From: Tenacibaculum sp. AHE14PA
Lineage (GTDB): Bacteria > Bacteroidota > Bacteroidia > Flavobacteriales > Flavobacteriaceae
Assembly: GCF_019278465.1 (NCBI RefSeq)
Contig: NZ_CP058983.1
Coordinates: 744,001-808,000 of the forward strand
DNA length: 64,000 nt
Reading direction: 5' to 3'
Shown here: one piece after another, positions 1 through 11,000 of the stretch
Position numbering within the stretch: position 1 is the stretch's first letter
How the letters are laid out: each line of letters begins with the position of its first letter
Notes under the pieces: model-generated
Told to the model about the DNA's origin: nothing
What the model saw: only the letters and a program-made list of their open reading frames with translations
Databases searched by the model: none
Position numbers and translations under genes: made by a program

Positions 1-1057
1 CCTCTCCTATAAAAGGGAACATTTCTTTATCAGAAGTATTGATGTTTTCGCCTAAATTAACTGGAGTTCCGTACTGATCATTTCCTAGTATTGCTACCTT
101 ATAAATATCTGTCGCTCCATAACCGCCAGGCATGGTAGATACGAAGTATAATATTTTTTCATCAGCACTCAGAGCTGGGTGCCCTACAGAAAACTCTTCT
201 CCATTAAATGGCAATTCTTTTACATTAATCCAATATCCATTTACAAAACTTGCTTTATAAATTTTTAAATTAGAGGTATTCTTTTTGTCTCTTCTCGCCT
301 TTTTCCCATTTACATTATTACGCGTAAAATAAATAGTTTTACCATCCTTGGTAAAAACTGGTGTTGATTCGTGAAATTCTGAGGTAATTGGAACCTCTAT
401 TAATCGAGGATTTACCAATGTTAACACCGTATCTTTTTCGTTTTCTTCAAGAGATTTAATTTCTTCGGTTGCTTTATAAATATTTAAAAAAGGCTGGTTA
501 TTCCATTTATATATACGTTCATTTTTTCCTCCTTTCGGAACGGCTGACGTATAATATGCTTTTCCGTTTAATAAGAAACCGCCAAAATCAGAAAACTCAG
601 TGTTAATAGCCAAGTTTCTAACTCCGATTCGAATATCTTCATTCGCATAATCTAATAAGTAGTTTTCTTTTCTTAACTCTTCTTTTCTATTATTTTTTTC
701 TGAAGACGTTAATGTTAAAAATATTGAATCTGATTCTTTATATTTTCCGTTGCTACGAAGTACTTGAGCATATTTAAACAAATGTTTATCCTCTAGTTCT
801 TCTTTATATATAAATACCAATTTTTTATACCAAACTTCAGCTTGTTTGGTTTCTGCATTATTATAATAAGAGTCTGCCAAACGACTTAAAACATGTTTTG
901 ATGTATCCCCTTTCTTCTCTACTAAAGCTTTATACAACTCAGCTGATTGCACATACGAAAACTCATTGAAGTACCTATCAGCTACTTTTTTATTTTGCCC
1001 AAAATTTCTTGCAGTTATTAATAATATGATTATTAATAAAAAGCTTCTTAAATTCAT
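1..1057 (-). CDS. PD40/OmpA-family envelope protein, C-terminus beyond window
   Basis: Reading the minus strand from ATG at 1057 gives an uninterrupted frame of 352 codons that runs off the left edge. It opens with a short signal peptide (MNLRSFLLIIILLITARNFG), then TPR-like helices (SRLADSYYNNAETKQAEVWY, about residues 60-90), then WD40/PD40-type strands such as TPVFTKDGKTIYFTRNN and HPALSADEKILYFVSTMPGG. In Bacteroidota this order usually ends in a peptidoglycan-binding OmpA domain, which would lie outside the window. Genes of this type follow PorP/SprF genes in gliding/T9SS loci, as here: only 14 bp separate it from the upstream SprF-like gene, so cotranscription is likely. The OmpA domain is inferred from family architecture and not seen. 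Confidence 0.85.
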   Translation of the reverse strand, partial: MNLRSFLLIIILLITARNFGQNKKVADRYFNEFSYVQSAELYKALVEKKGDTSKHVLSRLADSYYNNAETKQAEVWYKKLVFIYKEELEDKHLFKYAQVLRSNGKYKESDSIFLTLTSSEKNNRKEELRKENYLLDYANEDIRIGVRNLAINTEFSDFGGFLLNGKAYYTSAVPKGGKNERIYKWNNQPFLNIYKATEEIKSLEENEKDTVLTLVNPRLIEVPITSEFHESTPVFTKDGKTIYFTRNNVNGKKARRDKKNTSNLKIYKASFVNGYWINVKELPFNGEEFSVGHPALSADEKILYFVSTMPGGYGATDIYKVAILGNDQYGTPVNLGENINTSDKEMFPFIGE

Positions 1058-1071
1058 ATAATCTATTTTTT

Positions 1072-1995
1072 TTAAAAGAATCTAGGGGATCTAAACGTTG
1101 TGTTTCTTAGTAATTCATACTGTAACATAATTTCATGAGTACCTGAATTTGTTACGTTATAATTAGAGGTAGTTAAATCATATGAATATCCAATAAGTAA
1201 TTCTTCTGAAACCTGAAAACCTAAAAGAGCACTTAAAGAATCGTTCCATCTCCAGCCTAAACCAATTCTAAATTTTTCATTAAACAATAAATTAGCTGAA
1301 ACATCTAAAGATAATGGAGCTCCTGATACTGCTTTTAATAAAGCTGCTGGCTTAAGTTTTAAATCTTCATTTATATCATAAACATACCCCGCTATTAAAA
1401 AGAAATGCATTCTTTCAACCGCTGATTCTCCTACTGGGTTTTCTGCGTCGTAATGTTCTTTTCTTAAAATATTAGGTACTGATAAGCCCACATACCATTC
1501 AGGTTCATAATAATAAATACCCACACCTATTGTTGGCAAAAACTTATTTATATTTTCTTCTAGAATCTGTTCATTTTGATTTACTTTACCTTTACTCCAA
1601 TCAATATTTAGTAATCGTCCTCCCAATCGTAATCCAAAAGCTAAATTACCTTCTTCACCCGTTTCAATGGTATATGATAGATTGGCATCTAAATAAATTT
1701 CTTTCGAAGGTCCTATTTCATCATTCATTAAATTAACACCTAAACCTAAACCTGAATACCCTATTGGAGCATGATAACTTAAATTTTGAGTATTTGGAGC
1801 GCCATCAAATCCAACCCATTGGGTTCTACCTATGGCAGTTATAACACCATGCCCTTTAGAACCTGCATATGCGGGGTTTACACTCATAGTATTGTGCATA
1901 TATTGTGTATATTGAGGGTCTTGCTGGGCAAGTATACTTGCCGATAAAAAAAAGCTTAAGAAACAAGTAAAAATTATTTTAAGGAACAGCTTCAT
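1072..1995 (-). CDS. PorP/SprF family type IX secretion outer-membrane protein
   Basis: 307 residues from ATG at 1995; a TTG three codons upstream (2004) would only add MYC before the signal peptide MKLFLKIIFTCFLSFFLSAS. The mature start QQDPQYTQYMHNTMSVNPAY is the PorP/SprF hallmark, and the rest alternates in the beta-strand manner of a small outer-membrane barrel ending in F. Family members attach to the T9SS, and SprF itself is needed for surface delivery of the adhesin SprB in Flavobacterium. The gene lies 39 bp downstream of the giant CTD-bearing protein and 14 bp upstream of the PD40/OmpA-type gene, so it most likely serves as the dedicated partner of that giant protein. A box TAAATTTG sits six bases before the ATG, but in this operon position it may be chance. 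Confidence 0.93.
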   Translation of the reverse strand: MKLFLKIIFTCFLSFFLSASILAQQDPQYTQYMHNTMSVNPAYAGSKGHGVITAIGRTQWVGFDGAPNTQNLSYHAPIGYSGLGLGVNLMNDEIGPSKEIYLDANLSYTIETGEEGNLAFGLRLGGRLLNIDWSKGKVNQNEQILEENINKFLPTIGVGIYYYEPEWYVGLSVPNILRKEHYDAENPVGESAVERMHFFLIAGYVYDINEDLKLKPAALLKAVSGAPLSLDVSANLLFNEKFRIGLGWRWNDSLSALLGFQVSEELLIGYSYDLTTSNYNVTNSGTHEIMLQYELLRNTTFRSPRFF

Positions 1996-2034
1996 ACAAT
2001 ACAAATTTAATATTTACTAAATATATAATATTTT

Positions 2035-5000
2035 TTATTTATTAATATAAATCCAACCTTTCTTTATTTTAAACCCGCTACCTAAATCTAATATATAAAA
2101 ATATGTTCCTACAGGTAGTTTTTCTTTTACAGCAAAATTAGCACGACCATTAGAGACTCCTCTAAACACTTTATCCGTGTTATTATATCCTTTAACTTTA
2201 TAAACTTTGTTACCCCATCTGTTAAAAATTTCAAGCGAATTATTTGGGAAATTTTCGATACAGTCAATAACTAAATAATCATTAACACCATCTCCATTTG
2301 GTGTAAATTCATTATATAATACGATACAAGTATCATCAACTCCCAAAACAATCCCCTCATCATCATCTCCAAAACCATCTAATCCATCTTCACTATTTGG
2401 AATACCATCACCGTCTGTATCTGTTCCACTATCTGTTGCTGCTCCATCTCCGCCACTATTTGGATCGGTAGGGTCTGAATCATTTACATCATCATTTCCT
2501 GTATCTCCGAAATTAGCATCATCCTGATCTGCAACATCTAAGATTCCGTCGCCATCTGTATCTGGTCCATCTACTTGTCCGTTTCCATCTGTATCTTCAT
2601 TTCCGCCTTCTACAACATCGTTGATTCCATCATCATCACTATCTAAATCTTGATAATCTGATACGCCATCACCATCGCTATCTACTACATCTGATGCGTT
2701 TCCTGCGCCTACTCCAAATCCTGAGGTATCACCATCTAAGCTATCTGAAATACCATCACCATCTACATCTGATCCTCCTGCATCGTTTGCGTCGATAACA
2801 CCATCATTATTGGTATCTAATCCGCCGTTTCCATTTTCAATAACATCGGTGATTCCGTCATTATCACTATCTAAATCTTGATAATCTGGTACACCATCGC
2901 CATCGGTATCTGGTTCTTCATTTCCTGCATCTACTGAAGCATCTGCTTGACCATCGCCATTTGTATCAGCTCCTGATGCCCCATCGTTTGGATCGATAAC
3001 TCCGTCATTATTGGTATCTAAATCGCCATTTCCACCTTCATCAACATCTAAGATTCCGTCATTATCGCTATCTAAATCTAAACTATCTGGAATACCATCA
3101 CCGTCGGTGTCTCCGTTTCCTTCTGCTGAATCTGGAATTCCGTCATTGTCATCATCTAAGTCAATTGCATCTGCGATTCCATCACCATCGGTGTCTTTAC
3201 AATCTTGAACTGTTACTGTACGAGTTACTTGAGTCGCTGCATTTCCTGCTGTATCAGTTACATTATAGGTTACTGTATAAGTTCCTGCTGTAGTTGTATC
3301 AACTGTATCTCCTCCAATAGTAACTGCTAATCCTGTTTCACAATCTGTTACCGCAGCTCCTGCTTCTGTATACGTAGCACATGATTCTAAAGTGATTGCT
3401 GCTGCTCCTGTTAATGTAATTACCGGTACTGTAGTGTCTTCAACTGTTACAACTCTGGTTACTTCTGTTGCGATATTTCCTGCTGTATCAGTTACATTAT
3501 AGGTTACTGTATAAGTTCCTGCTGTAGTTGTATCAACTGTATCTCCTCCAATAGTAACTGCTAATCCTGTTTCACAATCTGTTACCGTAGCTCCTGCTTC
3601 TGTATACGTAGCACATGATTCTAAAGTGATTGCTGCTGCTCCTGTTAATGTAATTACCGGTACTGTAGTGTCTTGAACTGTTACAACTCTGGTTACTTCT
3701 GTTGCGATATTTCCTGCTGTATCAGTTACATTATAGGTTACTGTATAAGTTCCTGCTGTAGTTGTATCAACTGTATCTCCTCCAATAGTAACTGCTAATT
3801 CTGTTTCACAATCTGTTACCGTAGCTCCTGCTTCTGTATACGTAGCACATGATTCTAAAGTGATTGCTGCTGCTCCTGTTAATGTAATTACCGGTACTGT
3901 AGTGTCTTGAACTGTTACAACTCTGGTTACTTCTGTTGCGATATTTCCTGCTATATCAGTTACATTATAGGTTACTGTATAAGTTCCTGCTGTAGTTGTA
4001 TCAACTGTATCTCCTCCAATAGTAACTGCTAATCCTGTTTCACAATCTGTTACAGTTGCGTCTAATTCTGTATAACTTCCACATGCCTCTAATACCTGTG
4101 GGTTAGCACCTACTAAAGTAATTACTGGCGCTGTAGTGTCTTGAACTGTTACTGTACGAGTTACTTGAGTCGCTGCATTTCCTGCAGTATCCGTTACATT
4201 ATACGTTACTGTATAATTTCCTGGAGTACTCATATCAACTCCACTTGCATCGATTGTTGCTGTTAAGCCTGTCTCACAATCTGTTACAGTTGCGTCTAAT
4301 TCTGTATAACTTCCACATGCCTCTAATACCTGTGGGTTAGCACCTACTAAAGTAATTACTGGTGCTGTAGTGTCTTGAACTGTTACTGTACGAGTTACTT
4401 GAGTCGCTGCATTTCCTGCAGTATCCGTTACATTATACGTTACTGTATAATTTCCTGGAGTACTCATATCAACTCCACTTGCATCGATTGTTGCTGTTAA
4501 GCCTGTCTCACAATCTGTTACAGTTGCGTCTAATTCTGTATAACTTCCACATGCCTCTAATACCTGTGGGTTAGCACCTACTAAAGTAATTACTGGCGCT
4601 GTAGTGTCTTGAACTGTTACTGTACGAGTTACTTGAGTCGCTGCATTTCCTGCAGTATCCGTTACATTATACGTTACTGTATAATTTCCTGGAGTACTCA
4701 TATCAACTCCACTTGCATCGATTGTTGCTGTTAAGCCTGTCTCACAATCTGTTACAGTTGCGTCTAATTCTGTATAACTTCCACATGCCTCTAATACCTG
4801 TGGGTTAGCACCTACTAAAGTAATTACTGGTGCTGTAGTGTCTTGAACTGTTACTGTACGAGTTACTTGAGTCGCTGCATTTCCTGCAGTATCCGTTACA
4901 TTATACGTTACTGTATAATTTCCTGGAGTACTCATATCAACTCCACTTGCATCGATTGTTGCTGTTAAGCCTGTCTCACAATCTGTTACAGTTGCGTCTA

Positions 5001-8000
5001 ATTCTGTATAACTTCCACATGCCTCTAATACCTGTGGGTTAGCACCTACTAAAGTAATTACTGGCGCTGTAGTGTCTTGAACTGTTACTGTACGAGTTAC
5101 TTGAGTCGCTGCATTTCCTGCAGTATCCGTTACATTATACGTTACTGTATAATTTCCTGGAGTACTCATATCAACTCCACTTGCATCGATTGTTGCTGTT
5201 AAGCCTGTCTCACAATCTGTTACAGTTGCGTCTAATTCTGTATAACTTCCACATGCCTCTAATACCTGTGGGTTAGCACCTACTAAAGTAATTACTGGCG
5301 CTGTAGTGTCTTGAACTGTTACTGTACGAGTTACTTGAGTCGCTGCATTTCCTGCAGTATCCGTTACATTATACGTTACTGTATAATTTCCTGGAGTACT
5401 CATATCAACTCCACTTGCATCGATTGTTGCTGTTAAGCCTGTCTCACAATCTGTTACAGTTGCGTCTAATTCTGTATAACTTCCACATGCCTCTAATACC
5501 TGTGGGTTAGCACCTACTAAAGTAATTACTGGCGCTGTAGTGTCTTGAACTGTTACTGTACGAGTTACTTGAGTCGCTGCATTTCCTGCAGTATCCGTTA
5601 CATTATACGTTACTGTATAATTTCCTGGAGTACTCATATCAACTCCACTTGCATCGATTGTTGCTGTTAAGCCTGTCTCACAATCTGTTACAGTTGCGTC
5701 TAATTCTGTATAACTTCCACATGCCTCTAATACCTGTGGGTTAGCACCTACTAAAGTAATTACTGGCGCTGTAGTGTCTTGAACTGTTACTGTACGAGTT
5801 ACTTGAGTCGCTGCATTTCCTGCAGTATCCGTTACATTATACGTTACTGTATAATTTCCTGGAGTACTCATATCAACTCCACTTGCATCGATTGTTGCTG
5901 TTAAGCCTGTCTCACAATCTGTTACAGTTGCGTCTAATTCTGTATAACTTCCACATGCCTCTAATACCTGTGGGTTAGCACCTACTAAAGTAATTACTGG
6001 CGCTGTAGTGTCTTGAACTGTTACTGTACGAGTTACTTGAGTCGCTGCATTTCCTGCAGTATCCGTTACATTATACGTTACTGTATAATTTCCTGGAGTA
6101 CTCATATCAACTCCACTTGCATCGATTGTTGCTGTTAAGCCTGTCTCACAATCTGTTACAGTTGCGTCTAGTTCTGTATAACTTCCACATGCCTCTAATA
6201 CCTGTGGGTTAGCACCTACTAAAGTAATTACTGGCGCTGTAGTGTCTTGAACTGTTACTGTACGAGTTACTTGAGTCGCTGCATTTCCTGCAGTATCCGT
6301 TACATTATACGTTACTGTATAATTTCCTGGAGTACTCATATCAACTCCACTTGCATCGATTGTTGCTGTTAAGCCTGTCTCACAATCTGTTACAGTTGCG
6401 TCTAATTCTGTATAACTTCCACATGCCTCTAATACCTGTGGGTTAGCACCTACTAAAGTAATTACTGGCGCTGTAGTGTCTTGAACTGTTACTGTACGAG
6501 TTACTTGAGTCGCTGCATTTCCTGCAGTATCCGTTACATTATACGTTACTGTATAATTTCCTGGAGTACTCATATCAACTCCACTTGCATCGATTGTTGC
6601 TGTTAAGCCTGTCTCACAATCTGTTACAGTTGCGTCTAGTTCTGTATAACTTCCACATGCCTCTAATACCTGTGGGTTAGCACCTACTAAAGTAATTACT
6701 GGCGCTGTAGTGTCTTGAACTGTTACTGTACGAGTTACTTGAGTCGCTGCATTTCCTGCAGTATCCGTTACATTATACGTTACTGTATAATTTCCTGGAG
6801 TACTCATATCAACTCCACTTGCATCGATTGTTGCTGTTAAGCCTGTCTCACAATCTGTTACAGTTGCGTCTAATTCTGTATAACTTCCACATGCCTCTAA
6901 TACCTGTGGGTTAGCACCTACTAAAGTAATTACTGGCGCTGTAGTGTCTTGAACTGTTACTGTACGAGTTACTTGAGTCGCTGCATTTCCTGCAGTATCC
7001 GTTACATTATACGTTACTGTATAATTTCCTGGAGTACTCATATCAACTCCACTTGCATCGATTGTTGCTGTTAAGCCTGTCTCACAATCTGTTACAGTTG
7101 CGTCTAATTCTGTATAACTTCCACATGCCTCTAATACCTGTGGGTTAGCACCTACTAAAGTAATTACTGGCGCTGTAGTGTCTTGAACTGTTACTGTACG
7201 AGTTACTTGAGTCGCTGCATTTCCTGCAGTATCCGTTACATTATACGTTACTGTATAATTTCCTGGAGTACTCATATCAACTCCACTTGCATCGATTGTT
7301 GCTGTTAAGCCTGTCTCACAATCTGTTACAGTTGCGTCTAGTTCTGTATAACTTCCACATGCCTCTAATACCTGTGGGTTAGCACCTACTAAAGTAATTA
7401 CTGGCGCTGTAGTGTCTTGAACTGTTACTGTACGAGTTACTTGAGTCGCTGCATTTCCTGCAGTATCCGTTACATTATACGTTACTGTATAATTTCCTGG
7501 AGTACTCATATCAACTCCACTTGCATCGATTGTTGCTGTTAAGCCTGTCTCACAATCTGTTACAGTTGCGTCTAATTCTGTATAACTTCCACATGCCTCT
7601 AATACCTGTGGGTTAGCACCTACTAAAGTAATTACTGGCGCTGTAGTGTCTTGAACTGTTACTGTACGAGTTACTTGAGTCGCTGCATTTCCTGCAGTAT
7701 CCGTTACATTATACGTTACTGTATAATTTCCTGGAGTACTCATATCAACTCCACTTGCATCGATTGTTGCTGTTAAGCCTGTCTCACAATCTGTTACAGT
7801 TGCGTCTAATTCTGTATAACTTCCACATGCCTCTAATACCTGTGGGTTAGCACCTACTAAAGTAATTACTGGCGCTGTAGTGTCTTGAACTGTTACTGTA
7901 CGAGTTACTTGAGTCGCTGCATTTCCTGCAGTATCCGTTACATTATACGTTACTGTATAATTTCCTGGAGTACTCATATCAACTCCACTTGCATCGATTG

Positions 8001-11000
8001 TTGCTGTTAAGCCTGTCTCACAATCTGTTACAGTTGCGTCTAATTCTATATAACTTCCACATGCCTCTAATACCTGTGGGTTAGCACCTACTAAAGTAAT
8101 TACTGGCGCTGTAGTGTCTTGAACTGTTACTGTACGAGTTACTTGAGTCGCTGCATTTCCTGCAGTATCCGTTACATTATACGTTACTGTATAATTTCCT
8201 GGAGTACTCATATCAACTCCACTTGCATCGATTGTTGCTGTTAAGCCTGTCTCACAATCTGTTACAGTTGCGTCTAATTCTGTATAACTTCCACATGCCT
8301 CTAATACCTGTGGGTTAGCACCTACTAAAGTAATTACTGGTGCTGTAGTGTCTTGAACTGTTACTGTACGAGTTACTTGAGTCGCTGCATTTCCTGCAGT
8401 ATCCGTTACATTATACGTTACTGTATAATTTCCTGGAGTACTCATATCAACTCCACTTGCATCGATTGTTGCTGTTAAGCCTGTCTCACAATCTGTTACA
8501 GTTGCGTCTAATTCTATATAACTTCCACATGCCTCTAATACCTGTGGGTTAGCACCTACTAAAGTAATTACTGGCGCTGTAGTGTCTTGAACTGTTACTG
8601 TACGAGTTACTTGAGTCGCTGCATTTCCTGCAGTATCCGTTACATTATACGTTACTGTATAATTTCCTGGAGTACTCATATCAACTCCACTTGCATCGAT
8701 TGTTGCTGTTAAGCCTGTCTCACAATCTGTTACAGTTGCGTCTAATTCTGTATAACTTCCACATGCCTCTAATACCTGTGGGTTAGCACCTACTAAAGTA
8801 ATTACTGGCGCTGTAGTGTCTTGAACTGTTACTGTACGAGTTACTTGAGTCGCTGCATTTCCTGCAGTATCCGTTACATTATACGTTACTGTATAATTTC
8901 CTGGAGTACTCATATCAACTCCACTTGCATCGATTGTTGCTGTTAAGCCTGTCTCACAATCTGTTACAGTTGCGTCTAATTCTGTATAACTTCCACATGC
9001 CTCTAATACCTGTGGGTTAGCACCTACTAAAGTAATTACTGGCGCTGTAGTGTCTTGAACTGTTACTGTACGAGTTACTTGAGTCGCTGCATTTCCTGCA
9101 GTATCCGTTACATTATACGTTACTGTATAATTTCCTGGAGTACTCATATCAACTCCACTTGCATCGATTGTTGCTGTTAAGCCTGTCTCACAATCTGTTA
9201 CAGTTGCGTCTAATTCTGTATAACTTCCACATGCCTCTAATACCTGTGGGTTAGCACCTACTAAAGTAATTACTGGCGCTGTAGTGTCTTGAACTGTTAC
9301 TGTACGAGTTACTTGAGTCGCTGCATTTCCTGCAGTATCCGTTACATTATACGTTACTGTATAATTTCCTGGAGTACTCATATCAACTCCACTTGCATCG
9401 ATTGTTGCTGTTAAGCCTGTCTCACAATCTGTTACAGTTGCGTCTAATTCTGTATAACTTCCACATGCCTCTAATACCTGTGGGTTAGCACCTACTAAAG
9501 TAATTACTGGCGCTGTAGTGTCTTGAACTGTTACTGTACGAGTTACTTGAGTCGCTGCATTTCCTGCAGTATCCGTTACATTATACGTTACTGTATAATT
9601 TCCTGGAGTACTCATATCAACTCCACTTGCATCGATTGTTGCTGTTAAGCCTGTCTCACAATCTGTTACAGTTGCGTCTAATTCTGTATAACTTCCACAT
9701 GCCTCTAATACCTGTGGGTTAGCACCTACTAAAGTAATTACTGGCGCTGTAGTGTCTTGAACTGTTACTGTACGAGTTACTTGAGTCGCTGCATTTCCTG
9801 CAGTATCCGTTACATTATACGTTACTGTATAATTTCCTGGAGTACTCATATCAACTCCACTTGCATCGATTGTTGCTGTTAAGCCTGTCTCACAATCTGT
9901 TACAGTTGCGTCTAATTCTATATAACTTCCACATGCCTCTAATACCTGTGGGTTAGCACCTACTAAAGTAATTACTGGCGCTGTAGTGTCTTGAACTGTT
10001 ACTGTACGAGTTACTTGAGTCGCTGCATTTCCTGCAGTATCCGTTACATTATACGTTACTGTATAATTTCCTGGAGTACTCATATCAACTCCACTTGCAT
10101 CGATTGTTGCTGTTAAGCCTGTCTCACAATCTGTTACAGTTGCGTCTAATTCTGTATAACTTCCACATGCCTCTAATACCTGTGGGTTAGCACCTACTAA
10201 AGTAATTACTGGCGCTGTAGTGTCTTGAACTGTTACTGTACGAGTTACTTGAGTCGCTGCATTTCCTGCAGTATCCGTTACATTATACGTTACTGTATAA
10301 TTTCCTGGAGTACTCATATCAACTCCACTTGCATCGATTGTTGCTGTTAAGCCTGTCTCACAATCTGTTACAGTTGCGTCTAATTCTGTATAACTTCCAC
10401 ATGCCTCTAATACCTGTGGGTTAGCACCTACTAAAGTAATTACTGGCGCTGTAGTGTCTTGAACTGTTACTGTACGAGTTACTTGAGTCGCTGCATTTCC
10501 TGCAGTATCCGTTACATTATACGTTACTGTATAATTTCCTGGAGTACTCATATCAACTCCACTTGCATCGATTGTTGCTGTTAAGCCTGTCTCACAATCT
10601 GTTACAGTTGCGTCTAATTCTGTATAACTTCCACATGCCTCTAATACCTGTGGGTTAGCACCTACTAAAGTAATTACTGGCGCTGTAGTGTCTTGAACTG
10701 TTACTGTACGAGTTACTTGAGTCGCTGCATTTCCTGCAGTATCCGTTACATTATACGTTACTGTATAATTTCCTGGAGTACTCATATCAACTCCACTTGC
10801 ATCGATTGTTGCTGTTAAGCCTGTCTCACAATCTGTTACAGTTGCGTCTAATTCTGTATAACTTCCACATGCCTCTAATACCTGTGGGTTAGCACCTACT
10901 AAAGTAATTACTGGCGCTGTAGTGTCTTGAACTGTTACTGTACGAGTTACTTGAGTCGCTGCATTTCCTGCAGTATCCGTTACATTATACGTTACTGTAT

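Noticed and set aside
3011..3208. Short plus-strand frame inside the giant gene
   Set aside because: Repetitive Ser/Pro frame that mirrors the calcium-binding repeats on the other strand.
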